Source: JAJYIW01 sp963781665 (GTDB lineage Bacteria; Chloroflexota; Anaerolineae; Anaerolineales; Anaerolineaceae). Taken from it: a stretch of 64,000 bases of DNA. Position 1 is the stretch's first letter; each line of letters opens with the position of its first letter. Under the pieces are notes generated by a model, which was not told the origin of the DNA, did not search any database, and saw only the letters and a program-made list of their open reading frames with translations. The position numbers and the translations under genes are program-made. Shown here piece by piece: positions 25,632 through 35,761 of the stretch. The stretch lies in NCBI GenBank assembly GCA_963781665.1, contig CAWAGA010000001.1, positions 49,211 to 113,210 of the forward strand. Direction: 5' to 3'.

Positions 25632-28487
25632 TTACAGGTTCTCGCCCATCTTGACCGCCTGGAAAACCTTCATCGATCTTAGCGACAGCAAGCTGGCGGC
25701 CAGGCCGGCCAGGACCATGGCGCCAAAGATGGTGTACACCCGCCAGATGTCCTCCCAGGCGATCAGCACGGGGGTGTTCAGGGCACCCGGATGCAGCCCG
25801 GTGCTCAAGGGCAGGGTGGGGATGAAGGCCAAGGACGCCAAAAGCGTTATGCCCGTCCCGCCTGCCAGGCCGATGAGGATCAGCCCCAACTGCTCGCTGC
25901 CCAGGAAGGCGCCCATCTGGCGCACGGTCAGGCCGATGGCTCGCAGGATGCCCAACTGGATAAAGCGCTCCCGGAAGGAAAACAGCACGTTGAGCAAAAA
26001 GCCGATCACGGTAATGAGCAGCGCTGCCAGGAAGCCTACCGAGAGCAGCCCCAACACACCCTGCCGTTGGGGAGCGCTAAAGGCCGCTTCCAGGTCGGCC
26101 CGGGCATCCTGTGCCGTGACCACCGCCACCCCCAGGTCGTTGACGGCCTGGATGATCGCGGCGGTATCCGTTCCCGGCGCTGTCTTGAGCCACACTTCAT
26201 ACGGCTGCAAACCGCCCAGCTCCTCGAACAGGTAATCGAGGTTGGCCACAAAGACCGGGCCTTCATCCGAGTAGAGGGTGGGGAAATTGGTGAAGACCCC
26301 GGCCATCTTGAAGTCCAACGTGGTGGTCTTGCCGGCCAGGGTCATCGTCAGGGTGACCTTATCCCCGGTAGATAAATGGAGTTTGGCCCAGGTAGCCCCA
26401 TCCACCAGCAGGGCGGAAGGGTCAGAGGCCAGGCGGTTCATCAGCGCCACCAGGGGTTCGGAGGCAAAATCGGGGCGGAAGAAGGCGACTTTGGGGAAGT
26501 CCACCCGGTCGATGCCCACCAGGCGCCCGGAGGTGTCCCGCCCGGCCGCCTGCAGGTCGCCGGCGTACTTACCCACCCGGGCCGCGGCTTCCACCCCCGG
26601 CAGGGTCAGGTGCTGGGAGATGGGCAGGAAGTCCCACACCCCCTGGCTGGATTGCGAGCTGGACTGGCTGCTTGAGCTACCCTGGCTACTTTGGTTATTA
26701 TCAAGGGGGGTGAACTGGCCTTGCTCGGCCAGGTTGAGGTCGGCCCCAACGTCGAAATAGGTGGCATCTACCAGCGAGCTGTCGATCGTGCGGGCCATGG
26801 AGGCGGTGAAGCCGGCCAGGGAAATGGTCACCAGCATCAGCAGGAGCGGTCCCTGGTAGGCGGAGGCGGCACGTGACAACTGGCGCAGGACCAGGACCGG
26901 CACCGTGCCCGGCAGGCGCTCGAAAGCCCAGGCCAGGGCCGAAATGATGCCAGGCAAGAGGCGTAATATGAACAAGGCCAGGCCGGTGATGAACAAGGTC
27001 GGCAGGAGGAAGGCCAGGGGGTTGGCGTAGATCCCGCCCGAGCTCAAAAGCCGGGTCAAGGCGCCGGAAGAACCCGCCTGCAAGGTGTACCAGCCGTAAG
27101 CGGATGGCAGGAGCAGCATCAGGTCCAGGTAGATGCGCTGCCACCACGGAGCTTGAGAGGCTCTGGCCCGGTCCTGCTTGTAGGAGACGACCGTAAAGCG
27201 GCTGGCCAGCCAGGCCGGTAGGAGGCTCAGGCCAATCGCCAGGAGTTCCGTTCCCAACCCGATCCCGATCACTAATGGCGTCAAACGCAAGGGCACCGGG
27301 GCAGAACGGGAGAAGTCCAGGAAGGACTGGGTATGGCCCACCAACCTTGCCGCTTCCATCCCCAACAGCGTCCCCAGGACCAGGGCCAGGAGGGCCAGGA
27401 TGCCCCACTCGGCGAGATACAGCGAGAGCACCCAGCCGCGGGACGCCCCTCTCGAGCGCAGCACGGCAATTTCGTTGCGCTGTGAACGCACGAGCATCGA
27501 AGCCACCAGCTGCAGGAAGTAGAAGACCAGCCCCAGGACCGGGGCGCTGAAGGCCAGGAGCGACCCGGTCAGCGAGCGGGTGTTCTGGTAGTACGTGCGC
27601 AGGGCCGGGGCGGGCGAGGTGTCCAGGGAGGTGTAGGGCAGGATGGCATCCAACCTTGTGACTGTCTGGTCGATGCGGGTCAGGAGACCCAGGGCGTCCT
27701 CGCTGTGGACCGCTGTGCCGTCGAAGGCGGCCCGCCAGATGGCGTCGTTGACCGGCGCAAGCAGCCCGGTGGCGACCTGGCCAAAGAAGGTCTCCTCCGG
27801 AATGAGGAGCTTTTTGTCGTAAGACTGGGGCGCGTAGAACCAGTAAGGGTCGGAGGCGTCCTTCGGAAGCCAGATGCCGGTGATGGTGACCGCCTGCTGG
27901 AAGGCCTTCCCGCCCACCTGGTTGGGGGAATACAGCAGGTAGGTGGCGCCGGTCTTGAGGTTGAGGTCGTTGGCTTCCTGGAGCGAGGCCAACGCTTCTA
28001 GTGGATCGCCCGGGGTGGTGACCGCCTGCGGCAGGCGGCCTTCTACCAGCCTGACCTGGTCGAAGACGCCTGAAAGGAAGGTCAGCTTCACCAGGTCCAG
28101 GCGCTGGGAGCGGTTGATAGAGAGTTGGTCCGGATAGAGCTGCATGTTGTCGGTCGAGACCAGGCGGGTGAGGGTTTCCAGGGGCAGACCGATCGATCCT
28201 TGGATCTGGCTGTCTATATACTGGTTAGCCGGATTGTACTGGGAGACGGAGATAGGCCCGTGCCAGCTTCCCACGTAGTTGAAAATGAAGGTGAAGGGCG
28301 GGCGGTGGGTCTGGGCAGCGGAAGAGGCCAGGGCGGTGTTGAGCAGGTTGTAGTTGGCCGCGTCGGCGTAGAGCGGGATGGTGACCGCCAGACCGGTGGC
28401 CAGGACCAGGCCCAGGGCCACACAGGCTACCAGTCCCCGCTGGCGCCACAGGCGCTTGAAGATGAAGGAGAGGTCAGAGAAGAACAT
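25632..28487 (-). CDS. FtsX-like ABC transporter permease (MacB-like)
   Basis: Large membrane protein of about 951 residues from the ATG at 28487 (MFFSDLSFIFKRLWRQRGLV). A first helix (ACVALGLVLATGLAVTIPLY) is followed by a long extracytoplasmic domain (about 45-300). A cluster of helices comes next, including the FtsX segment LVRSQRNEIAVLRSRGASRGW. A second periplasmic domain contains a Ser/Gln-rich low-complexity run (QGSSSSQSSSQSSQG). The final FtsX core is FLLNVLFSFRERFIQLGILR. Two FtsX modules in one chain suggest that a single polypeptide forms the whole permease. It begins the exporter operon. Its ribosome binding site is weak. Confidence 0.9.
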   Translation of the reverse strand: MFFSDLSFIFKRLWRQRGLVACVALGLVLATGLAVTIPLYADAANYNLLNTALASSAAQTHRPPFTFIFNYVGSWHGPISVSQYNPANQYIDSQIQGSIGLPLETLTRLVSTDNMQLYPDQLSINRSQRLDLVKLTFLSGVFDQVRLVEGRLPQAVTTPGDPLEALASLQEANDLNLKTGATYLLYSPNQVGGKAFQQAVTITGIWLPKDASDPYWFYAPQSYDKKLLIPEETFFGQVATGLLAPVNDAIWRAAFDGTAVHSEDALGLLTRIDQTVTRLDAILPYTSLDTSPAPALRTYYQNTRSLTGSLLAFSAPVLGLVFYFLQLVASMLVRSQRNEIAVLRSRGASRGWVLSLYLAEWGILALLALVLGTLLGMEAARLVGHTQSFLDFSRSAPVPLRLTPLVIGIGLGTELLAIGLSLLPAWLASRFTVVSYKQDRARASQAPWWQRIYLDLMLLLPSAYGWYTLQAGSSGALTRLLSSGGIYANPLAFLLPTLFITGLALFILRLLPGIISALAWAFERLPGTVPVLVLRQLSRAASAYQGPLLLMLVTISLAGFTASMARTIDSSLVDATYFDVGADLNLAEQGQFTPLDNNQSSQGSSSSQSSSQSSQGVWDFLPISQHLTLPGVEAAARVGKYAGDLQAAGRDTSGRLVGIDRVDFPKVAFFRPDFASEPLVALMNRLASDPSALLVDGATWAKLHLSTGDKVTLTMTLAGKTTTLDFKMAGVFTNFPTLYSDEGPVFVANLDYLFEELGGLQPYEVWLKTAPGTDTAAIIQAVNDLGVAVVTAQDARADLEAAFSAPQRQGVLGLLSVGFLAALLITVIGFLLNVLFSFRERFIQLGILRAIGLTVRQMGAFLGSEQLGLILIGLAGGTGITLLASLAFIPTLPLSTGLHPGALNTPVLIAWEDIWRVYTIFGAMVLAGLAASLLSLRSMKVFQAVKMGENL

Positions 28488-28878
28488 TGGAACCACAGAT
28501 GCCTGCACCTGCCTGCCCTGCGGGTATGCGCAGGGTGCTGCAGGCACAGGTCAATAGGAAGCCTGCCACTTGGCCAATGGCGCACGTTACAGGATGATAA
28601 GTATGCACAGGTGAAAACAGATGAAGCTTCTGAAAAAAGTGGATTGATCTACCGTCAATGAATAAAGTGAACGAATAAAAGAATTTCGTTTCCACATATA
28701 TAGTCACACTTGTAGACCTATTTGCAGATTTAGAATCATATATTCGTTTATTCGTTTTTACCATTCGTTGACGGCCTTTTCAGGGAAGCCACAAATATAT
28801 ATTAAAGAATGGAAAATAACTGACTTTTACATCATTTTCGTCTACTTAACTAAAAATAGCAACTTCCTGGTATTATGA
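28488..28878. repeat. Intergenic repeat cluster B upstream of the permease gene
   Basis: About 390 bp without a gene. CCGTCAATGAATAAAGTGAA (from 28652) and TATTCGTTTATTCGTTTTTA (from 28741, on to CGTTGACGG at 28774) form an imperfect inverted repeat of about 30 bp around a 60-bp centre. It is the same family as cluster A. A GC-rich hairpin (ACCTGCCTGCCCTGCG with TGCGCAGGGTGCTGCAGG) lies at 28504-28550, and an ACAGATG-type unit at 28494 and 28616. Confidence 0.55.
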
Positions 28879-31549
28879 TTAAGGCGGCGCTGTGGGGATG
28901 GGTCGAAGGGTGGTGTAACAACCCATGACCAGGTTGTATATCTGGTAATTGGGTAGACCGGTCAGATCATATTGCGCAATGCAGGTCCGATAAGCATCCG
29001 ACAAGCGCTGCGCTTCCGCCAGGGCAGTGCTGACATCGCCTCCTTTGAATATGCTGGCTAAAGCTCCGATCATTTCATTCACATAGGCAAACAACTGCCG
29101 GTTGTCAAAATCCTCATAACCCGATGCCGGGTTGAACTGCTTCATCGCTTCTTGCACCACCGCAAACCGGGCCGGGTCCTGGCCGAAATCATCCTTGGGC
29201 ATTACCGATTGGCGTGGGCTGAATTCCTCCAAACAGGCCGGGGCGGTCCGACAGGTATTGGATCCAGTCCCAGCAGGCCTGGGCCTTGGCCGGCGTGGTG
29301 TGCTTGGAAATATAGTAACCCACGAAACCCCGGCTATTATCGAGGGACTTGCCCGAAGCCAGCAGTGGGAAAGGGACGTAACCGACTTTGAATGGGAAGT
29401 TCGCTTCAAAAATAGGCTGATCTTCAGCCTGCCATGGATCGGGGTTGTAATTCCAGTTGCCATTGGTAGCCCACATAGCCACCTGGCCATTCAAAATTTT
29501 ATTGTGATAGTCCAGAAAGCCGGCGCCGGCAGAAGCCACGATATTCAGCGTCCCTTTCTGGAAAAGTTGCTGCATCCAGGTGAAAGCCTGGACGACTTCA
29601 TCGCTGGTGAAGGCAGCGCTGGGCGGTTGGACGGATGTATCATAATAGGGAACGGACAGGGAATGGAAAATATAATTATTATCATCCCCAAAACCGTAGA
29701 TGGGCGGATCGGCGGACTGGTCCGCCGCCTGGGAAGCGATCGCGACCAGGTCGTCGAACGTCCAGCCGGGTTGGGGTAAGGGGATGCCCAGTTTAGTAAG
29801 CAGGTCGGCGTTGTACGCGATGTATTCCACGTCGACACCCGCTGGCAGGCCATAAAGCTTCCCGTCCAACTCGAACGGCTTGAGGAAGGCGGGGAAAAAA
29901 TCCGCTTTCATAGCCGGATCCGCATCCAGGAAGGGCGCCAGGTCCAACAAATCCCTCCCGGATTCGGATAGAGAAAAAGAGCTCGACAAGGGGCTGTCAT
30001 ATTCGAAACAGTCGCTGTCTTGGGACAGAGTCTGGATAATATCCCATGCGGTCCAATACGGGGCATCTTTAGGAAGCTCGGGGCGATTGATGTCCGTATT
30101 GTAAAGGACTTTGATATCTGGATGGAGCTTCTCAAATTCTGAAATAAGAGCCTTGCGAGTATCTTCCGAGGCCTTCCAGGATTTTGAAAAATCTATCAGA
30201 AATAAACCTCCGGTGAATGTAATGGCGGTTGTGTTTTCCGGCAGGTTAGTAGGGGTCGCTACAGGGGTGTTGAGTGCCACCGGCGGAGGGGTTGGCGTGG
30301 GTGTAGCCTGGGCCTGAACCAGGGCTGAGGAAGCCACTTCCTGGAGGGCAGCGGCCAGGTCCGTATTGCTCTGGATGGCGTTGGCAATGGCCTGTTCAAG
30401 AGAATAGATGGTATCTCCCAGTCCAGGTGGGTAGTACCAGGCGTGAGTCAGGCCGTATTGTAAGGCGCTTTTTTCTGGATCGGTCAGGCTGGCATAGAAA
30501 GGAGAAGCCTCTGCCAGCGATTGCCGTCCGGGCAGCATCCCGCTCGTGCGATCCCCGCTAAGATCCTGGTGCGAGAGGAATTCCAGCCAGGCCCAGGCAG
30601 CCTGGGGATTCTTCGTCCCGGCGCTGATCGCCCCACAGTTGGCATAGGCCGGGGTGGTGTGGTCGCTGGGTTGATCCACCGGGTAGGGCAGATAGGCTCC
30701 CTGGCGGATATCGGTCGTGCTGAGCCACATGGCGGCCTGGTTGTTTTTCAACAGTTGGGTCATGTCATCCAAATGGAAGACGCCGTTGACCGCCGGCTGG
30801 GAGGGGTACAGCTTTTTGTCCTTAGCCAGTTGCACATACCAGGCAAGGTTGGTAGCCATTGCCTGGGCATCTACTTGACCTCCATTGTCAGATAGCTGTT
30901 GTGCCAGCAAGGGATCCAGGATATCGCCATAGGGTCCGTCCATAAAACCATAGATGGTCTGGTTATTAGCGGTGCTGCCCAATTGGGAGATGATTTCCCG
31001 GAACTGGCTCCAGGTCCAACCGGGCTGGGGGTAAGTAATGTGAGCCTGGTCAAAGAGGTTGGGATTGTAGTACACCCCTCCCAGGAATAGCGTTAACGGT
31101 ATCCCATACGGGGTGCCCTGAGCATCCGAGCAGGCGGTCATTGATCCCGACCAGAGATCGTTGGCTTCGAAGTTCGTTGCGGTCTCCAGCAGGGGTTGCA
31201 GCGGGAGCATGCCGGGCAAAGTTGAGGGGTTAGAGCCTGGCAGAAAGATCACATCGGCCTGTTTGGCAATGTCCGCATCCTGCAGCGGCGCTGGGTGGTC
31301 TTGCTCGATCACGGAGACCGTGATCGATGGGTTTTGCCTATGAAATTCATCCGCCAGTACCTGGTAATCGATGCCTTGGTCCATCTGGAGATCGGCAAAG
31401 GTGATGGTCACGTTGCCTATGCTACCTTCCTGGGTGGAGCTGGTAGGTACGGCTCGCGGACAGCCGGTCATTGAGACCATCCCCAGGATGGCCAGCATAC
31501 AGATAACTTTCACCAGATAGCTACCGCTATTCCCTTTCATCATTCCCAT
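28879..31549 (-). CDS. Double solute-binding-domain lipoprotein 1 (frameshifted)
   Basis: Two extracellular solute-binding domains in one chain, about 885 residues after correction. Signal peptide with lipobox VSMTGC. Domain 1 (about 35-390) has the sugar-binding-protein pattern: VTITFADLQM, ADEFHRQNPSITV, PQPGWTWSQFREI. A TP-rich linker (QATPTPTPPPVALNTP) leads to domain 2. Cysteines: SMTACSD and ANCGAIS in domain 1, DCFEYD and ACWDWIQYL in domain 2, RTCIAQ and MGCYT at the C-terminus. The frame breaks near 29225-29229 after RPGLFGG; FSPRQSVMPKDDFGQ continues in the next frame to 28879. No permease is nearby. Ligand unknown. Confidence 0.82.
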
Positions 31550-31562
31550 CCCTTTGCATTAT

Positions 31563-33047
31563 TCATGCACTCGCCCATGCATGCAAATCAGTATCCACAT
31601 CATCCAGGGTGAGCAAGCGCATTCCCTGGATTTGCCAGTTTGTTTCCGCCGGTATCGCCTGGTCTATTTTGCTGGCATAATCAACCGCAGCTTCATTCCA
31701 ACCTTCGCGTGAAAACCCCAGGAAAAACACCTGCCAGTTCCCGGCAGTTGGCACCACTTTGATCGCTTTTTTCTCGACCAGCTCCTGTAAAATCGCTGCT
31801 TTTCCACGCTCCTTGATCCACTTACACTCACCCAAAATTAGATTCTTTTTCATCGAATTGATCCCAACCACGTCCACCTGGTAATCTTTTCCCCAGTCGC
31901 TTTCGACCCGGTCGGGGTAAAGGGGTAAAATCCCGCGGTTGCTGGCGCGCAGGGTCCATTCCCGACAAATCTCTTCCCAGGTGTGGGCGCCGATGTAATC
32001 CACCATGTGCTTCTGGAGCTCTGCCAGGGTCTGGTCAATTTCGCCCATTTCCAACTGAGTCAACCTGGATTGAATAAAACGGTAATAGAACCGTAAAAAG
32101 GGGTCTGTGATGAAATGCCGGCCTGCTCTTGAAGATGGGCCGGCGGTCACCGGTAATTTCTTCGCTACATATCCGGTGTTTGCCAGGTTTGAAATGTATT
32201 GCGGCAGGTGGAGAGTAGGAATTCCGGTAAAGGTTTCGATTTCCTTAGGCGTGGCATATCCATTCGCAATGGCCCGCAGGATCGCGATGTAATTATTGGG
32301 TTCGTTGAGGTAATCGTTCAAGAGAATGCGCGGCTCATCTCGCAGGTTCCCGCCCGGTGATAATAACAACCGTTTGATGTTGTCTGAAATCGATTTTTTT
32401 TGGTCGATCAAGCGCCAGTAATGGGGAATTCCGCCAAAAACAGAATATAGCATCACCCTTTCCGCGGCCGGGTAACGACTAAAATACGATTTTGTCAGGC
32501 CAAAGGGAAGCGGCTTCAATTCCATTTTGGCAGTGGTTCTTCCGTATAACGGGGCGGTTCCAGATAAAACGCCGCGCACCATCATCCCCAGGTGCGAGCC
32601 GGAAATGCACAGAAAGATGTTGGTATTTTCCAAAATGGCATCCCAGGCACGCTGCAAATTACTGGCAAGAGCGGCATCGGCGGCCAAAAGGTAGGTGAAC
32701 TCGTCGATGAACACGACCAATCTTTCCTGTTTCGCCAGCTCGCCAATCTGATTCCAGACCTGATCCCAATTGGCGAACGAAAATGTGCCTGGGGTGGATA
32801 AGGCCGGGAATGCCTTTTTGTACACGATTTGAGAAAACTGGCGCAGCAGCGATTCCTTCGAATCCTGCTCGGATACGAAAAAGATGGGCTTGATCGCTCG
32901 GGTCGTCAGCCATTCGGTCAACAACCTGGTTTTCCCTACCCTGCGCCGGCCATACAGCACCAGAAATTCCGATTTGCGGCTGGCATAAAGCTCGTCCAAC
33001 AGGTTCAATTCTGCGGTTCTGCCGACAAACAAGGGCTGTTCAATCAT
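31563..33047 (-). CDS. AAA ATPase of the archaeal-ATPase/DUF234 type
   Basis: P-loop ATPase of 494 residues. Walker A is VLYGRRRVGKTRLLTEWL (about 30-47), Walker B is LVVFIDEFTYL (about 110-120), followed by the sensor-like IFLCISGSHLGMM. A winged-helix segment (YATPKEIETFTGIPTLHLPQ) and a C-terminal DUF234-type, nuclease-like domain (LILGECKWIKERGKAAI) complete the family layout. AGGA lies 6 nt before the ATG, and a near-perfect 35-nt palindrome lies just upstream at 33064-33098. Role not known; related genes are common in mobile DNA. A fragment of another AAA ATPase lies at 44958. Confidence 0.88.
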   Translation of the reverse strand: MIEQPLFVGRTAELNLLDELYASRKSEFLVLYGRRRVGKTRLLTEWLTTRAIKPIFFVSEQDSKESLLRQFSQIVYKKAFPALSTPGTFSFANWDQVWNQIGELAKQERLVVFIDEFTYLLAADAALASNLQRAWDAILENTNIFLCISGSHLGMMVRGVLSGTAPLYGRTTAKMELKPLPFGLTKSYFSRYPAAERVMLYSVFGGIPHYWRLIDQKKSISDNIKRLLLSPGGNLRDEPRILLNDYLNEPNNYIAILRAIANGYATPKEIETFTGIPTLHLPQYISNLANTGYVAKKLPVTAGPSSRAGRHFITDPFLRFYYRFIQSRLTQLEMGEIDQTLAELQKHMVDYIGAHTWEEICREWTLRASNRGILPLYPDRVESDWGKDYQVDVVGINSMKKNLILGECKWIKERGKAAILQELVEKKAIKVVPTAGNWQVFFLGFSREGWNEAAVDYASKIDQAIPAETNWQIQGMRLLTLDDVDTDLHAWASA

Positions 33048-33063
33048 TAGAAATCCTTATGAT

Positions 33064-33098
33064 AGTGTAATTTCAATTATTATAATTTGAATTACACT
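33064..33098 (-). promoter_or_regulatory. Palindromic operator/promoter of the AAA ATPase gene
   Basis: AGTGTAATTTCAATTAT and ATAATTTGAATTACACT are 17-bp arms with two mismatches around one base. TATAAT boxes occur inside on both strands. It lies 17-51 nt before the ATG at 33047, so a repressor bound here would block the promoter. Confidence 0.55.
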
Positions 33099-33162
33099 GT
33101 ATTGACCGCTATTCCGTGGTGCATTTTCAGGCGCTTTTCCGAAGAATTGAAACCCAGCCCGG

Positions 33163-35745
33163 TCATGGAAAATCTGGACTCTGGTATCCTGGGTCGGCCT
33201 GTTTGGCGCATTGGTTGATCGTATCGATCCGCGGATCGTCGCCCACTACCATATACAAGCCCAGTGTCAGCAAGCCCTTCCCGGCCAGGCATTGGGTATA
33301 GCTTTCCACCGTGTACTGGGTCTCACTCAATACGGCCTGGGCGTCTTCTCCCTGGTAAGCGCGCATCAAGGCCTGCCAGGTCCATTTTGTTACCGGGATG
33401 TGGGTAAAGGGGATATACGCCAACTGGCTGTTGCCCTGGGCGACGTCCACCGCCCTGGTGGTATCCTGCCCGACCTGGGCGGTATATTCCTCCGAACGGA
33501 CGACCGAGGCACGGGCCGGGACCCCCGCCGCAGCTTCCGGTTGGTCGGATAGATAGCGGATCCAATCCCAGCAGGCCGCTTTGACCGGGCTGTCCGGCGA
33601 AATGAAGTTGGCCGACACTCCCGTACGGCCGGTGGTATAAACATCCTGGGCAGCGATCTGCGGGATGGGCAGGACGGCCACCGGGAAAGAATAGGAGGAT
33701 GGAGCCTCCGAGGAACTGATCCACAGGAGCACCTGGCTGGCGGAAATGGCCTGGTTCATGTCGTCGTAATAATTTTGGCTCAAAGGGAATACCACCCGGC
33801 TGTCGAACAGGTCCATTAACCAGCGGACGGCCTGAACGCTGTCCGGGCTGTCGACAGTCACCGGGGCAGGATCCTGGGAGTAGTCGACCCATCCGGCGCC
33901 CCTAGCGGCCAGCAGGTAACTTTCCATCCCGGCGGAGGCGTAGGTCGTTTCACCCAACGGCTCCATGGGAGCTTGCTGGATGAAGCGGATGAGGTCGTCG
34001 ACCGTCCAGTCCACGGAGGGCAAAGCAAGACCAAGCTGGTTGAGCAGGTCCAGGTTGACGTGTACCAGGTACACCCCGTTGCCGGCCGGCAATCCGTAGA
34101 GATGGCCATCGACGGTGAGGGATTCCAGCAGGCCGGGATAGAAGTCGGCGCTGAAGCTGCTCCCCTGCTGATCCAAAAAGGGCGAGAGGTCCGCCAGCCT
34201 GGTGATGTCGGAATTTTGCACCAGCTCGCCGAAGCTGAAGCAGTCGTAATCCTGGACCAGGGAAGGCAGGGGGTCGCCTCGAAAGGTGAAGTCACTCATG
34301 AGTTGGATAGTCACGTCCGGGTGAGCCTTCTGGAATTCAGCGACAAGCTTTCGATAGACCTGGCCGCTGTTTGGGAAGTTGGGATAGAGGTAGCGTACCA
34401 CCTGACTCCCGGACCCGACGGTCTCTTGAGGTGCCGGGCTGGCCACAACGAAGGGGGCGGAGCGTGGGGTGGGCGATGGCGAGACCACCGCCTGGGCCAA
34501 TGCTTCTGTCAGATGGGCTGAGCCGGCCAGTGCAGCGGTAATCGCATCACCAACTGTAACGAAGACCTGGGGATCGTTACTGCCGTACCAGGCGTGCTCC
34601 AACCCAAAGCGGACGGCTGCCTGGGCATCTTGCGGAAGATCATTCCAGGGATATTGGGCTTCGGCCATCGACCGGCGGGCCGGGATGGACGGCGGGATGC
34701 TTCCGGAGGGCAAGTCCGCGTCCGGCCACTGCCGGGAAAGATAGGCAATCCAGGCCCAGGCTTCGCGCGGGTGCTTCGTCCCGGCGCTGATTAAGGCGCA
34801 GTTTAGCCAGACAGGATTAGAACCGGCCTCTTCACCGTTCGCGGTGATAAGCGGAAAATGGGTTATCTGATAACTCCCCAGAGCTGGCCGGTCGCTGCCA
34901 TCCGGCAGGCTGGCATTCAAAGCGCCTACCCAGAAAACAGGGTGGGGATTGGCCATCCCTTCTGTACTGCCGGTCGCCGAGAAGGGGGTGAGGGCCCCTT
35001 GCTTTGCCCAATCGACGTACCACTGAGCGGCCTGGACAATCCCAGATGCATCGATCTCACCTCCGGCTGATGGAATGCTTGCATCGACTGCCGGCGCCAG
35101 GAGTGAGCCCTGCCAGGCATTCGCATCGAGGAGGAGCGAACCGGTTTGTGTCGCAGCCAACGCCTGGCCCATGGCCCGGAAATCGTCCATCGTCCAGCCC
35201 ACCGCCGGCGGCGATATCCCGGCATCTTGCAGTGCGCTGGCATCGTAGAACAAGCCCATGAATGTCAGGGCCAGCGGGATGCCCAGCGTACGGCCTTGCC
35301 CGTCCTGGCAGGCAGCCAAAGATCCCGGCCAGAAATCGGCCGGCTCGAAAGCGGCGTCGCCGTCCATCAGGGCGCTAACATCCAGGAAATCACCGGCGTT
35401 GTTCAGCAGGCGCTGGCGGCCGCCCATGAAGAGGGTCGTGTCGGCCGCCTCGGCCAGCGACGCCAGGTCCTCGGCGTTCCAGAGGTCGAAGCCTCCCGAC
35501 GGGGTGACGATCTGGACCGTGACGGAAGGATTTTCCCGGTGGAAGGCGTCTGCCAGGTATTGGTACCGGCTGCGCTGGGACGTGTCGATGGCAAAGGTAA
35601 TGGTCACATTCCCTGCCCCGACCGGTTGGGTGGGACTTACAGGAGTGGCGCGTGAACAGGCAGCCATCCCCATCAGTCCCAGGATGACCAGCAGGCCTAT
35701 GACTTTCACCAGATATCTTTCGGTATCCGCTTTCAATGCTCCCAT
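33163..35745 (-). CDS. Double solute-binding-domain lipoprotein 2
   Basis: 860-residue lipoprotein, uninterrupted. Signal peptide with lipobox MGMAACSRAT. Domain 1 about 40-420: VTITFAIDTSQ, ADAFHRENPSVTVQIV, WPGSLAACQDGQG, WLNCALISAGTKHPREAWAW. Linker about 425-450 (VVSPSPTPRSAPFVVASPAP). Domain 2 about 455-830: FQKAHPDVTIQLMS, YDCFSFGEL, GLPAGNGVYLVHVNLDLLNQ, AACWDWIRYLSDQPEAAAG. C-terminal cysteines TQCLAGK and NQCAKQADPGY. Its ATG lies 16 nt after the stop of lipoprotein 3, so both are likely in one transcript. The seven paralogs share the cysteine layout. Sugar binding is suggested by the family, not shown. Confidence 0.88.
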   Translation of the reverse strand: MGALKADTERYLVKVIGLLVILGLMGMAACSRATPVSPTQPVGAGNVTITFAIDTSQRSRYQYLADAFHRENPSVTVQIVTPSGGFDLWNAEDLASLAEAADTTLFMGGRQRLLNNAGDFLDVSALMDGDAAFEPADFWPGSLAACQDGQGRTLGIPLALTFMGLFYDASALQDAGISPPAVGWTMDDFRAMGQALAATQTGSLLLDANAWQGSLLAPAVDASIPSAGGEIDASGIVQAAQWYVDWAKQGALTPFSATGSTEGMANPHPVFWVGALNASLPDGSDRPALGSYQITHFPLITANGEEAGSNPVWLNCALISAGTKHPREAWAWIAYLSRQWPDADLPSGSIPPSIPARRSMAEAQYPWNDLPQDAQAAVRFGLEHAWYGSNDPQVFVTVGDAITAALAGSAHLTEALAQAVVSPSPTPRSAPFVVASPAPQETVGSGSQVVRYLYPNFPNSGQVYRKLVAEFQKAHPDVTIQLMSDFTFRGDPLPSLVQDYDCFSFGELVQNSDITRLADLSPFLDQQGSSFSADFYPGLLESLTVDGHLYGLPAGNGVYLVHVNLDLLNQLGLALPSVDWTVDDLIRFIQQAPMEPLGETTYASAGMESYLLAARGAGWVDYSQDPAPVTVDSPDSVQAVRWLMDLFDSRVVFPLSQNYYDDMNQAISASQVLLWISSSEAPSSYSFPVAVLPIPQIAAQDVYTTGRTGVSANFISPDSPVKAACWDWIRYLSDQPEAAAGVPARASVVRSEEYTAQVGQDTTRAVDVAQGNSQLAYIPFTHIPVTKWTWQALMRAYQGEDAQAVLSETQYTVESYTQCLAGKGLLTLGLYMVVGDDPRIDTINQCAKQADPGYQSPDFP

Positions 35746-35761
35746 CCCGTTACATCAGCTT

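Noticed and set aside
26701..27550. Gly/Pro/Arg-rich frames of 60-235 codons on both strands
   Set aside because: High-GC shadows inside the FtsX-like permease gene.
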